From assembly GCA_910586535.1 (NCBI GenBank), contig CAJUHS010000003.1, forward strand, positions 1 to 58,587: a stretch of 58,587 nucleotides of DNA, read 5' to 3'. This document shows, one piece after another, positions 24,495-34,024 of this stretch. The DNA is from an uncultured Oscillospiraceae bacterium (GTDB lineage: Bacteria; Bacillota; Clostridia; Oscillospirales; Ruminococcaceae). The number at the start of each line of letters is the position of its first letter. The first letter of the stretch is position 1. The notes beneath the pieces were generated by a model. The model was not told where the DNA came from. It saw nothing but the letters and a program-made list of their open reading frames with translations, and made no database searches. Position numbers and translations under genes: made by a program.

Positions 24495-26090
24495 TTAAAC
24501 TCCGTATGAGCGGATATATCTGTTAAAGCTGTTTCTAAGGGACTGATCCGTTTCCGCCAAAGGATCGGAGTAATGCCTTATAGCGCTTTCTTCGGGAGTA
24601 AGCTTTCCGGTGAGAGAACCGGGTGCCCCGTTTCTTGTGCATATCTCGTCAAGAGTAAGTCTGCCCGACGTGGTAAGCCAGCCCGAATGACCGTTTCTCA
24701 TAAGTATCTCAACTCTCTGTGTGCCGTCCGCAAAGGTAATTACCTCGCCGAGCTGGCCCACGCCGCTGTAGCCTATTTCGGTAACGGGCTTTCCGCTGCT
24801 GGAGTGACCTATGATCTCGTCGGTCTTGATCCTTGAAGTGATAGCGCGGTTATTAATAAATCTTATGTCGTACATTCTTGTACCAAGTCTGTCTGCAAGA
24901 GCAGCCTCCTCCGGGTAATCTTCAACGGAAATTCTGTGAGGTACGCAGTCGCTTGTTGAAACGCCCGCTTTCGCAGTCACTCCGCTGTAGCTGCCGTAAT
25001 TTCCGTAACTGCCATAGCTGTTATAATTGCCGTAGTTCGCATTGTAGCTGCTTGAACTGCTTGAACTTTTGACCTCAGAGTTTTTAGAAAGAGTACCGCT
25101 TCCACTGCCCATAACTCTGTCCGAATTTGAGGATACGCTTCCTGTTATAACGTTGTCGTCAGCGTATGCTCCCGCGCCGTAGTCGGGAACTTCAAGCTCC
25201 ATAAATTCAACGTAATACTCCTCTTTAACATTTCCTGCAGCCTGTACAGCCTTTGATGCAGACGCTTTTCCGACCGCATTGACTCCTCCGGCTTCATCAA
25301 GTTCTTTCATAAAGGTATCGATAAGCGATTCGGATCTTGCCATGTAACCCATAACAGCCGAAGTTTCAGCCTCCGCCGTCTCGGTAACAGTCTCGCCGTC
25401 TTTATCGCCGCCGTTTCCCTCGCCGTTTGAACCCTCTGTGCCTTCAGTACCGTCTGTATTTTCAGAGCCTTCTGTTTTATCGGAATCCTCTTCGCCCGGC
25501 TTTTCAACCAGTTCGATCCTGTCTATCGGAATAAGCTTTTCGTTTACTACAACATAGCCTGTTCCGTTTTGATAAAGAATGTTCGTTACAACGCCGGTAA
25601 AATCAGCGTCGGAGCCTTCAGGCTTGCATTTTACAGTTTTTCCGATAAGCTCCATGAGGTTTTTGAAAGTATAGACATCAACAACATCAGTTACCTTGTC
25701 GCTCTTATAGGACATTCCGTCTATCATGAGCCAGGGTTCGCCGTTTTTAACATTAACCGATTCGACCATGCCGGTATAAGCGCCGCTGCCGTCGTCAACT
25801 GTGACCACCTGACCTACCAAAGACGTAGCATAGCTGATGTTGGACTGCTGAGTCATATTCTTGATACCCTCAAGCATGGAGTACTGAGCCATCTGAGCAA
25901 GAACCTCCGAATCGTCCATAGGATTGTTGAAGTCCTGGTTCTGCATCTGAGAGACAAGAAGCTGAAGGTAGCTGTCAAAGCTCATATAGTTGTTGTTATC
26001 GTTGCTTTCCACAGTGTTTTTGTCCGGGTCTATGTAAGTGCTGGAGTACTTGCTGTACACTCCGTTGCCTACCTTTAAGCTGTCGTCCAT
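24495..26090 (-). CDS. flgD: Flagellar hook-capping protein FlgD with large C-terminal extension
   Basis: FlgD caps the growing hook and is needed for FlgE polymerisation. Residues about 30-180 are FlgD: MSFDSYLQLLVSQMQNQDFN, the Met/Gln-rich SMLEGIKNMTQQ, then the small domain GQVVTVDDGSGAYTG. At 531 residues it is two to three times the usual length. The extra part holds an acidic Glu/Thr/Gly stretch (residues about 200-245), a Ser-rich run leading into a Tyr/Gly/Asn/Ser repeat (NYGNYNSYGSYGNYGSYSG) and a final domain of about 150 residues I do not recognise. Its start overlaps fliK by 16 bases. Confidence 0.92.
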   Translation of the reverse strand: MDDSLKVGNGVYSKYSSTYIDPDKNTVESNDNNNYMSFDSYLQLLVSQMQNQDFNNPMDDSEVLAQMAQYSMLEGIKNMTQQSNISYATSLVGQVVTVDDGSGAYTGMVESVNVKNGEPWLMIDGMSYKSDKVTDVVDVYTFKNLMELIGKTVKCKPEGSDADFTGVVTNILYQNGTGYVVVNEKLIPIDRIELVEKPGEEDSDKTEGSENTDGTEGTEGSNGEGNGGDKDGETVTETAEAETSAVMGYMARSESLIDTFMKELDEAGGVNAVGKASASKAVQAAGNVKEEYYVEFMELEVPDYGAGAYADDNVITGSVSSNSDRVMGSGSGTLSKNSEVKSSSSSSSYNANYGNYNSYGSYGNYGSYSGVTAKAGVSTSDCVPHRISVEDYPEEAALADRLGTRMYDIRFINNRAITSRIKTDEIIGHSSSGKPVTEIGYSGVGQLGEVITFADGTQRVEILMRNGHSGWLTTSGRLTLDEICTRNGAPGSLTGKLTPEESAIRHYSDPLAETDQSLRNSFNRYIRSYGV

Positions 26091-27682
26091 AGTTTCGCCT
26101 CCCTGAATCTGATATCGCCGTGATCGGCGCCGATCTCTTCTATCCCGTCAATTTCTCCGTAACCGTCGTTTTCTCCGCTGTAGCTGCGTCCGCTGCCAGC
26201 GTCGTTTGAACCGCCCTGATTCCGCGCAAAGCTGAAGCCGTGATCCGTAAAGTTAAGACCCATCTGTTCAGCCGCATTTCCCGGCTCAACGATCTGAACT
26301 TCCTTTACGTCATAATCCTTGCCCGCCAGACTTTCGCCCAGATAAGCCGCGCGCTGAGTCATAAGCTTTCCGACTTCTTCATACTGAGCCGACATGATGA
26401 CCGAGACTGTATTTGCATCCTTTACCAGCTTTACAGCTATCTGACCCAATTCCCTCGGCCTTAGGATAAGCACCAGCTCTTTAACGCCGTCCTTGTCGCC
26501 GAATCCAGCGATCTCGTCAGCCACAACGTCCTTTACCTGGTTTTCTACTGAAAACGCCGTATCCGCGCTCAGCTTCGTTTCGGTACTTTCCGTTCCGATC
26601 TCATCACGTACAAATACCGTTTGATTTTCTGCTGACGTTCCTACTGCAATTTCAGCAGCCGTTCTGTTCCCGCCGTCCGATTTGCTTTCGGAACCGCTGT
26701 CCTTATTCGCATCTGAGTTCTCCGCGATACCGGAACGATCCGCTGCAATTGTCCGCACCGGCATTCCCTCTGCCTCCGCTTCGGATTCGGAATACAGCTT
26801 TCTCTCAATATTGCCCACCTGTTCGGAAGCGTTATTGATCTTCAGAGCCGTAAAGCCCGTTCTTGAAGCCATCTTCGGAACGTCCTCCGTTTCGGAAACG
26901 ATCTCCGCCGCAAGCTCGCTGTAAAGCTTTTCCGCTTCGGGAAGCTTTTCTGGAGCCTCTTGCTCTACCGCCTTTATCGGAGTTTTCATAGCCTCCGCCG
27001 CATTTCCCACAGCTTCGGTCTTTGCACCGCTGTCTTCAATCGCAAAACTTTCGATATCCTCAGGAGCGATATTCAGCAAAGCCGCCAAAGCGTCCGCCGC
27101 CGTTGTTTCGTCGGTATCCTCGTCGCTGACCCCGAGTATCTGCTCAACGATCTTTTCAAGCTCGCCAAGAAGCAGGTCGGGATCGGTCTCCTTTTCGATC
27201 TCAGCGTCAAGCATAAGCCCCAGCCTGTTCATGATCTCCGCGCCGAGAAGCATATCGTCTTCATCGGAAAAACCCGAGCTTCCGTCGGTAAGAATCATAA
27301 ACATATCGGTTTTTCTTTCCTCGCCGCCGCTTGGACCTCTCAAAGCGTTGAGAACGGTTTTCAGCAAAAGCTCCAGAGACTTTTTCACTCCGTCGTCGGC
27401 ATTTTCGATCAGCTTCAGCGCATCGGAAAATATTCCCTTATCCGTTTCTTCAGCGCCGTCGGTTTCTGCGTTTTCAGCAGGAATATCTTTTCCCTCAGCG
27501 TTTTCGGCCGCATTCGTCTGCATGTTCTGTGTATTCTGCACATTCTGCGAAGCAAGTATATCCGAAAAGTTCATACCCTCTGGGATATCCTCTCCGTTAG
27601 GGAGCTTCCGGCTCGGATTTGCCGAATTGGCCGCCGCAGCCATTGCAGCCGCCTGCAGATCAAACAAAACCGTGTTCGTCAC
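26075..27682 (-). CDS. fliK: Flagellar hook-length control protein FliK
   Basis: A secreted ruler that sets hook length and triggers the FlhB specificity switch. The 535-residue protein starts with GTG (27680-27682) behind AAAGGAGGG. The long middle is low-complexity and acidic, as in other FliK proteins. The conserved C-terminal switch domain reads KELVLILRPRELGQIAVKLV, then VSVIMSAQYEEVGKLM. It lies between fliJ and flgD, its normal site. Confidence 0.92.
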   Translation of the reverse strand: MTNTVLFDLQAAAMAAAANSANPSRKLPNGEDIPEGMNFSDILASQNVQNTQNMQTNAAENAEGKDIPAENAETDGAEETDKGIFSDALKLIENADDGVKKSLELLLKTVLNALRGPSGGEERKTDMFMILTDGSSGFSDEDDMLLGAEIMNRLGLMLDAEIEKETDPDLLLGELEKIVEQILGVSDEDTDETTAADALAALLNIAPEDIESFAIEDSGAKTEAVGNAAEAMKTPIKAVEQEAPEKLPEAEKLYSELAAEIVSETEDVPKMASRTGFTALKINNASEQVGNIERKLYSESEAEAEGMPVRTIAADRSGIAENSDANKDSGSESKSDGGNRTAAEIAVGTSAENQTVFVRDEIGTESTETKLSADTAFSVENQVKDVVADEIAGFGDKDGVKELVLILRPRELGQIAVKLVKDANTVSVIMSAQYEEVGKLMTQRAAYLGESLAGKDYDVKEVQIVEPGNAAEQMGLNFTDHGFSFARNQGGSNDAGSGRSYSGENDGYGEIDGIEEIGADHGDIRFREAKLWTTA

Positions 27683-27762
27683 ATTTTTCCCTCCTTTGCA
27701 ATAAGATATTTATTTAAAGAACGGGAGTCCTGTAAAATGGAGTACCCGCGCCTTAAACCAAA

Positions 27763-28203
27763 TTAATTTCTGTAGGTACTGTTTGTAACATATTCTGCGA
27801 TAAACTGTTCCTCGGCCTTAGCCGCCTTAAAGTTGTATTCCTCAAGCTGCTTGCCCTCCAGCTTTTCCAGTGAGGAGACCTCCTTGGTCGCCTCGATGAC
27901 CACCGAGAGCTGTCTTTGGACTTTAGTTTCCATAGTCTGTATAGAAGCCTCCAGCTCCTTTATCTGAGCCGAAAGCGATTGATGATAGCCCTTAAAGACA
28001 TTGACCTGCATAATGGTCATTCCCTGCGCCGATTTAAGGCAGAACTCCCTGTTGGAATTACGCAGCTTTTCCTCAAGGGCGCGCTTTTCATCCATATACT
28101 GCTGCTGCTGCCGTCTGAGATGGGCAAGGTTATTTTTCTCCCTGTCCAGCACCTGCTGCTTGTAGCCCATGAGCTTGTTCAGTGAAAATTCAAATCTTTT
28201 CAA
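27763..28203 (-). CDS. fliJ: Flagellar export protein FliJ
   Basis: A 146-residue, almost wholly coiled-coil protein that links the FliI ATPase to FlhA and escorts chaperones. Its heptad pattern, the N-terminal FEFSLNKLMGYKQQVLDREK and the position after fliI support the call; FliJ sequences are otherwise weakly conserved. Confidence 0.88.
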   Translation of the reverse strand: MKRFEFSLNKLMGYKQQVLDREKNNLAHLRRQQQQYMDEKRALEEKLRNSNREFCLKSAQGMTIMQVNVFKGYHQSLSAQIKELEASIQTMETKVQRQLSVVIEATKEVSSLEKLEGKQLEEYNFKAAKAEEQFIAEYVTNSTYRN

Positions 28204-28273
28204 GCTAAACCCTCCGGATATAATGTATATGCGGCCGCAGAACCTCTAAACCTTATCCGCGTCCCATGCTGTA

Positions 28274-29593
28274 CTATTTTACAGCATTTTTCATCATTTG
28301 TACAGTCTCCTCGTAGGAGAACGCTTCGTCCGTCGCCTGCTGCAAAAATGCGTTTATCTTGTCTATCTTTCGGAGAGCCTCGTCCAGCGCGGGGTTTGTG
28401 CCCTTCTTATAGGCGCCTATGGAAACAAGGTCGAAGTTCGCATAGTATACAGAGAGCAGATTTCTCATCTTTGAAGCCACGTCTCTCTGCTCCTTGTCGG
28501 TTATCTCCGTCATCAGACGAGATACCGATTCCAGTATCTCAATGGCGGGGTAATGGTTTCTCGCCGCCACTTTTCTTGAAAGAATAATGTGTCCGTCGAT
28601 AATACCGCGGACTGTATCGGAAATAGGCTCGTTGGTATCGTCGCCCTCCACAAGCACTGTATAAATGCCCGTAATGGAACCGTTTTCAAAGTTTCCCGCA
28701 CGTTCCAGAAGCTTAGGCATTGCCGTGTAGATAGACGGCGTATAGCCTCTCGCGATAGGAGCTTCTCCCGTTGCGAGACCTATTTCTCTTTGGGCCATGG
28801 CGTAACGGGTAAGCGAGTCCATCATCAGCAGGACGTTCTTGCCCTGATCCTTAAAGTACTCCGCGATAGCCGTAGCCGTCATGGGACATTTATTTCTCAT
28901 CATAGAGGGCTGGTCGGAAGTCGCAACAACAAGCACGGAACGCGCCATGCCCTTTTCGCCCAGATCCCTCTCAATAAATTCAAGAACCTCTCTGCCGCGC
29001 TCTCCCACAAGAGCGATGACGTTTATATCCGCCTCAACTTCTCTTGCGATCATACCCAGCAGCGTTGATTTGCCAACGCCCGAACCCGCGAAAATACCCA
29101 TTCTCTGACCTCTGCCGATTGTAAGCAGACCGTCTATGGCTTTTACACCGAAAGGGATTATCTCGTCTATTCTCGGTCTTGTCAGCGGGTTGACAGGTTC
29201 TCCCGCAATGGAGTAGCTTTCAGTTGTCTCTATGGGAGCCCCCCCGTCTATGGGCTGACCGATAGCATTTATGATCCTGCCCACAAGCGCGTCTCCCACG
29301 CCCACCTGAAGCTGTCTGCCCGTGTTGTCAACGATAGAGCCGGGACCAATGCCCTCTATATCGGTATACGGCATAAGCATGACTTTACCGTTGTTGAAGC
29401 CTACGACTTCTCCGTAAATAAACCTGTCCGAGACCCTGCCGCCCTCGCCCTTGCGGTAAATGCGGCACACATCTCCAATGTTGGCTTCGGGACCCGAAGC
29501 TTCAATGGTCATGCCAATTATCTTTTCAATTTTGCCTTGATATCTGAACAAATCCGCCTGCTTGACGGCTTCGCGCACAGCTGCAAAATTCAT
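28274..29593 (-). CDS. fliI: Flagellar export ATPase FliI
   Basis: The F1-beta-like ATPase that energises flagellar export. The 439-residue protein has Walker A at residues 169-177 (AGSGVGKST), Walker B in NVLLMMDSLTRYA near 255 and the family signature PSIYTAMPKLLERAG. It is flanked by its regulator fliH and by fliJ, so the soluble export complex is encoded together. Confidence 0.97.
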   Translation of the reverse strand: MNFAAVREAVKQADLFRYQGKIEKIIGMTIEASGPEANIGDVCRIYRKGEGGRVSDRFIYGEVVGFNNGKVMLMPYTDIEGIGPGSIVDNTGRQLQVGVGDALVGRIINAIGQPIDGGAPIETTESYSIAGEPVNPLTRPRIDEIIPFGVKAIDGLLTIGRGQRMGIFAGSGVGKSTLLGMIAREVEADINVIALVGERGREVLEFIERDLGEKGMARSVLVVATSDQPSMMRNKCPMTATAIAEYFKDQGKNVLLMMDSLTRYAMAQREIGLATGEAPIARGYTPSIYTAMPKLLERAGNFENGSITGIYTVLVEGDDTNEPISDTVRGIIDGHIILSRKVAARNHYPAIEILESVSRLMTEITDKEQRDVASKMRNLLSVYYANFDLVSIGAYKKGTNPALDEALRKIDKINAFLQQATDEAFSYEETVQMMKNAVK

Positions 29594-29620
29594 ATCGGTT
29601 ACTCCGTGTTTTCCGCCGCA

Positions 29621-30967
29621 TTACTCTGCGGCTTGCTTTTTCTTGCGGCTTTTTGCCGGCTTTGGAACTTCCTCCGCAGTAATTTCGGCAGCTTCCGTCT
29701 TATCGGTCTGAACGCCCGCCGCCTTGGCTTCTTCCATTAGATCAGCCATAAGAGCTGCGGCTTCGTCCACAGCCGTTTCGGAAAATTCGTCCTGTCCGGC
29801 CGTTTCCGCCGTACCTGCCGATTCCTCCGCCCTGCCCGACATCACGTCAGCCATAACGTCGGCAAAATTTACCTGCTGCGGAACTTCCTCTTCGGCTTCG
29901 GACACGGTATCCTCAGGTTCTGCCGTGCTTTCCGCAGCCGTAGCTGCTTCTTCCGCCGCATATGCCTCCGCCGTATCCCCTGCCGCTTCAGCTGTCTCTG
30001 TCAGCACTGCCGCAGAATCTTCGACGCCTTTTGCAGCCGACTCCTCAAGGCTTTCGCCCTGTACCGAATCAGAGGCTATTTCAAAGGCTTCGCTGACTTC
30101 GCTTCCGCCTTCTCCGCGGGTCGTTCTCATTATCTCTTTAAGAAACTCAAGCTGAGTGGGGACTCCCGCGTCAACTATCTCGGAGCCGTTGTCAACTATC
30201 ACAGTACCTTCCTCTGCGTCCTCGTCAAGCTCAATCTCCACCTCTGGAATAAAAGGAATAATATCCTTTACGAGCTTCTCGTCTGTCCTGAATCTTTCGG
30301 TAATGCCGTCCTCGGCAAGAGTTATTTTAATGTAATCCGAGTTTCGGAAATTTTTAGCAGCGTCGGCGATAAGTCCCTCAATTACCTGCGGATTGATTTT
30401 CAGCTCGGTACGAACTATCTTGTTCACCAGTTCAAAAACAGTCTGCCGCATTTCCTCTTCGGCTGAAACATAATACGCTTCCTTGCGGGAGTTTATCTCA
30501 GCCAACAGTCTTCCCGAAGCGTCGATGTATTTCTCATATTTGTCCAGCGAATCCTTTTTACCCTCGGAAAAACCTTCGTCATAGCCTTCTTTTCTTGCCT
30601 GCTCCTTGAGCATAGAACATTCTCTCTTGGCTTTTTCCATTACCGCCATGGTAGCAGCCTTAGCCTCGGCTGTAAGGGTAGCGGCTTCATTTCTGCCGTC
30701 CTCGAGTATCTTTGCCCGCTCCTGTTCAAGAGCGGCGGAATGCTCCGCAAGCATTTGAGCATATCTTGTCTCTATCTCTTCGTTTATGCGGCGTTCCTGC
30801 TCGGCTCTTTCCTCCTCGGCGCGTCTGCGCTGCTCCTCGGCGGAAATGACCTCGCCTGTCTCCTCGTCTTCTCCGGGCATATATACCGTGTTGTCAATTT
30901 TTACCGGCTCGCCCACGCTGTAGGCGGGAGCATAGCCATAGCCGTAGCCTTTAACGATTTTAAGCAA
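29621..30967 (-). CDS. fliH: Flagellar export ATPase regulator FliH with long acidic tail
   Basis: FliH binds and restrains FliI and ties it to the C-ring. Residues about 40-280 are the expected FliH: a long Glu/Arg/Ala coiled coil followed by the peripheral-stalk-like domain (VFELVNKIVRTELKINPQVI). The total of 448 residues exceeds the usual 200-270. The last 160 or so residues are an Ala/Glu/Thr-rich tail with two similar helical motifs (FADVMADVMSGRAEES and AAALMADLMEEAKAAGV) and a basic end (KPAKSRKKKQAAE). It overlaps fliG by eight bases. Confidence 0.9.
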   Translation of the reverse strand: MLKIVKGYGYGYAPAYSVGEPVKIDNTVYMPGEDEETGEVISAEEQRRRAEEERAEQERRINEEIETRYAQMLAEHSAALEQERAKILEDGRNEAATLTAEAKAATMAVMEKAKRECSMLKEQARKEGYDEGFSEGKKDSLDKYEKYIDASGRLLAEINSRKEAYYVSAEEEMRQTVFELVNKIVRTELKINPQVIEGLIADAAKNFRNSDYIKITLAEDGITERFRTDEKLVKDIIPFIPEVEIELDEDAEEGTVIVDNGSEIVDAGVPTQLEFLKEIMRTTRGEGGSEVSEAFEIASDSVQGESLEESAAKGVEDSAAVLTETAEAAGDTAEAYAAEEAATAAESTAEPEDTVSEAEEEVPQQVNFADVMADVMSGRAEESAGTAETAGQDEFSETAVDEAAALMADLMEEAKAAGVQTDKTEAAEITAEEVPKPAKSRKKKQAAE

Positions 30968-31970
30968 TGATCTCGTCCTCTCCGCCCTTGCCTATTACAA
31001 GCTCGCCTTCTTCTTCCAGGTGTCTTATGATGCCGACGATCCTCTGCTGAGCCTCGTCGACGTCGCGCATACGAACGTTATGCAGGTATTCGATCTCCTG
31101 CTGTATGGACTCCTGCATTCTCTGTGGCATATTCGCATAAAGCGTAGCCGCAACCTCCGCATTGGAGCCCTTGATAGCCACCGCCAGGTCTTTTGTTTCC
31201 ACGTCTCTGATAAAACGCTGAATGGACATGGCGTCGAGTGAAAGAATGTCCTCGAATACGAACATCTTCTTTTTGATCTCGTCAACCAAAGCAGGGTCTC
31301 TCGCGGTCAGCTCGTCGAAAATGTACTTCTCCGTACCGCGGTCCACCTTGTTGAGGACGTCCGCCACGTAGTTGATACCGCCGACCTCCGTAAGATCCAT
31401 GGAAACGACCGCCGCAAACTTTCTCTCCAGCGTGGATTCGATAGCCTTGATAGTCTCCGGCGAAGCGGATTCCATCTTGGCGATCCTCTCTACGACCTCG
31501 ACCCGCTTTTCCTTGGGAAGCTCCTGAAGAACAAGCGAAGCCTGATCCGAGTTTACATATGAAAGCACCAAAGCGATAGTCTGAGGGTGCTCGTTCTGAA
31601 TAATTGCAAGCAGATTCTTGTAGTCCGATTTTCTGACGAACTCGAACGCCTTTGTCTGCATAGACTTGGAAACCTTGTCCATGAGCCTCTGAGCCATTTC
31701 TGGACCGTAAGCCTTTTCCAGAACGGAACGTGCGTAATCTATACCGCCCTCGGTTATTACTTTCTGTGTCAGACAAAGCTCATAGAACTCGTTGAGCACC
31801 TCGTCCACCGCGTTAATGTCCATATAGGGCAGACTTGATACCTCAAGCGTAAGCCTTTCTACCTCGTCGTCGCTGAGACGTTTATAAACGCCCGCGGCGT
31901 TTTCCGCACCGATCGAGGTGATAACGATAGCAGCCTTCTGCAAATAGGAAAGCTCTTCAACATCAGCCAT
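30960..31970 (-). CDS. fliG: Flagellar motor switch protein FliG
   Basis: The C-ring protein that contacts the MS ring and the stator, where torque is generated. The 336-residue product has the middle-domain EHPQTIALVLSYV motif and the charged C-terminal torque helix region (DILSLDAMSIQRFIRDVETK). Its ATG overlaps the fliF stop codon. Confidence 0.97.
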   Translation of the reverse strand: MADVEELSYLQKAAIVITSIGAENAAGVYKRLSDDEVERLTLEVSSLPYMDINAVDEVLNEFYELCLTQKVITEGGIDYARSVLEKAYGPEMAQRLMDKVSKSMQTKAFEFVRKSDYKNLLAIIQNEHPQTIALVLSYVNSDQASLVLQELPKEKRVEVVERIAKMESASPETIKAIESTLERKFAAVVSMDLTEVGGINYVADVLNKVDRGTEKYIFDELTARDPALVDEIKKKMFVFEDILSLDAMSIQRFIRDVETKDLAVAIKGSNAEVAATLYANMPQRMQESIQQEIEYLHNVRMRDVDEAQQRIVGIIRHLEEEGELVIGKGGEDEIIA

Positions 31971-33598
31971 CAGTTGTCACCCTCCTCTTTCATCCAGTTT
32001 TTAAGCAGCTGAGCAACGATCTCGGGGCTGTACTTGGCAAAATCGCTGATCTCTCTTCTGATAACGACTTCCTTTGTCTCGATCTGATCGTCGGTAAGAC
32101 TGGGAACCTCCACAGGCTCGCCCGCCTCGCTGAATGTGAACGTATCCACGGGCTCTTCTCCGTCCGCAGCCACAAGACCGCTGGTCTCGATGATCTGCTG
32201 CTCGAAAGCTTTTCTCTTCTTCTTTGCGTTGCCGGAAAGAATAGCCATGATAATAAGTATAACAAGAATGAGTATAAGTACGATAGCGCCCACAAGTATA
32301 AGCTGGTTAAAGGTAAGACCGAACAGGTATTTGACTTCTGCGCCGGGCTCGGGAAGATTGGGATCATACTTGGGAAAGTTGCCCACAGTAACGACTCTTT
32401 CAAAGTCGTCGGGGTTTACCGTACCCGAATTTCCCACCAGTCTGACAAGCAGCTCCCTGTCGTATTCGGACAGATAGTCGCGGTAAACCGCTACCGAAAT
32501 GGAAAGACCATCAATAGTATAGCCTACCTTCTGACCCTGCTCCTTATAGGTGTCCACCAGATATGTATTGGAAACCGATTCCTCCGTCCATGCTCCGCCG
32601 CCGTTGGTATTGCCGGTCGGATATGTGTCGTCCGCATTGCCCTCAAGACCGACAACGCCGCTGTCAACTGTGGTATTTCCCGAAGCGTTCTCAGCGTCAG
32701 CATGCTGAAGAACACCGGAGTTGGTGTTGCCCTCAGGCTGGTAATCGGTGTCCTCATAAACCTTGCTGTCAAAATTTAGAACCATATTTACCGCTACTGA
32801 AACTCCGTCGTCTCCGTAAACTGGGATCAGCATTTCAAGTATCTTGTTTTTGATGCTGTTTTCAAGATTGGTCTTGAAAGCAAACTTACGGGTCTCTTCA
32901 AGCACAAGATCATATTCGTCCTGCATATTTTCAAGCTGGGGAATACCCTGATTATCCACGATCATGATATTATCGTCGGTAAGACCCGACCAGCCGAATT
33001 TAACAATATGCTTTATGCCGACTATCTGCTTGTTGGAAAGCTTTTCGATACCGTCCAAGGTTACCTTTACCGACGCCGTAGGCGGCTGCCTGAGCGATGG
33101 TATAACAACATTCTGGAGATCCGGCTCTGTCAGCGTGACTACCGCGCTGCTGATGTTGTCCATGGAGCCTATGATCGCACCGAGCCTGTTCTCCGTGTCT
33201 ATCCTTTCGTAGAACTCCATCTCCGAATTTGTAGTGGTCATGCCCACTTTGTTTATAAGGTTAGGGTAGCCGTAGCCGCTTTTGGGGTATTCCTGCTGAG
33301 CAAGCCGTATGGCTATAGTATTTTCCGTGCCGCTGAGAACGGTAATGCTTCCGTTCGAAAGCTTCGCCTCATAACCCATGTCCTCGATGAGAGCAACCAT
33401 TTCGGCGGCCTCCTGAGTTTCAAGCCCCTCATAGAGAACAACGTAATCCTTTTTGTTCAGGATCGCCGTTATAATAACCGCAGCCAGGATAATGCAGACG
33501 ATTATCGCTACATACGCGAATCTTCTCTTTTTATCCTGAGCCTCCCAGAACTGGGTAAAAGACTTTACAAGCTTATCCGCCTGTTCTTTCATCGCCAT
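31970..33598 (-). CDS. fliF: Flagellar MS-ring protein FliF
   Basis: Forms the membrane ring on which the motor is built. The 542-residue protein has an N-terminal helix (YVAIIVCIILAAVIITAIL), the YscJ-like periplasmic ring domains, a second membrane helix (LILVGAIVLILILVILIIMA) near residue 455 and a C-terminal tail that binds FliG (EISDFAKYSPEIVAQLLKNW). Length and order are standard. Confidence 0.97.
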   Translation of the reverse strand: MAMKEQADKLVKSFTQFWEAQDKKRRFAYVAIIVCIILAAVIITAILNKKDYVVLYEGLETQEAAEMVALIEDMGYEAKLSNGSITVLSGTENTIAIRLAQQEYPKSGYGYPNLINKVGMTTTNSEMEFYERIDTENRLGAIIGSMDNISSAVVTLTEPDLQNVVIPSLRQPPTASVKVTLDGIEKLSNKQIVGIKHIVKFGWSGLTDDNIMIVDNQGIPQLENMQDEYDLVLEETRKFAFKTNLENSIKNKILEMLIPVYGDDGVSVAVNMVLNFDSKVYEDTDYQPEGNTNSGVLQHADAENASGNTTVDSGVVGLEGNADDTYPTGNTNGGGAWTEESVSNTYLVDTYKEQGQKVGYTIDGLSISVAVYRDYLSEYDRELLVRLVGNSGTVNPDDFERVVTVGNFPKYDPNLPEPGAEVKYLFGLTFNQLILVGAIVLILILVILIIMAILSGNAKKKRKAFEQQIIETSGLVAADGEEPVDTFTFSEAGEPVEVPSLTDDQIETKEVVIRREISDFAKYSPEIVAQLLKNWMKEEGDN

Positions 33599-33669
33599 TG
33601 TCCGAATTTTCCTTCCTTATCGTAATACGCGCCGTACTCCGCCGGCTGCCGGTCTGACCGGCTTTTAGA

Positions 33670-33978
33670 TTACATCGACATCTGGATAATTCTGTCGTAA
33701 GCGTTCACTACCGCGTCCTTGACAGCCACGAAAGTGTCCACCGCAACGGAAGCCTTGGTCATGTTGTTGTAAATGGTGTGCAGATCATCGATCTCGCCCA
33801 TGGCAAGACGGAGGGAATCCTCCTGCATAGTTTTCTGCGTCTCCTGAACTTCAGTAAATATCTCCTTGAAAACATCGGAAAACTGAGGTTTATCCTGATC
33901 CTGAAGGTCCAAAACCGAATTGTCTTCAAAAAGCGATTCGATCGGTCTCATGGAGCTGTTGATAGGTACTATAAACAT
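33670..33978 (-). CDS. fliE: Flagellar hook-basal body protein FliE
   Basis: A 102-residue adaptor that joins the MS ring to the rod. The C-terminal family motif (NMTKASVAVDTFVAVKDAVV then NAYDRIIQMSM) is clear. It lies between flgC and fliF, as usual. Confidence 0.93.
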   Translation of the reverse strand: MFIVPINSSMRPIESLFEDNSVLDLQDQDKPQFSDVFKEIFTEVQETQKTMQEDSLRLAMGEIDDLHTIYNNMTKASVAVDTFVAVKDAVVNAYDRIIQMSM

Positions 33979-34024
33979 ATTAAGAACTCCTTTATTTTAT
34001 GTAAGCGTTATTTCGCTGTATTCG

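Noticed and set aside
24980..25065. Tandem repeat in flgD as a CRISPR or mobile-element repeat
   Set aside because: The repeat is in frame and encodes a Tyr/Gly/Ser/Asn-rich protein segment; there are no spacers or flanking cas genes.
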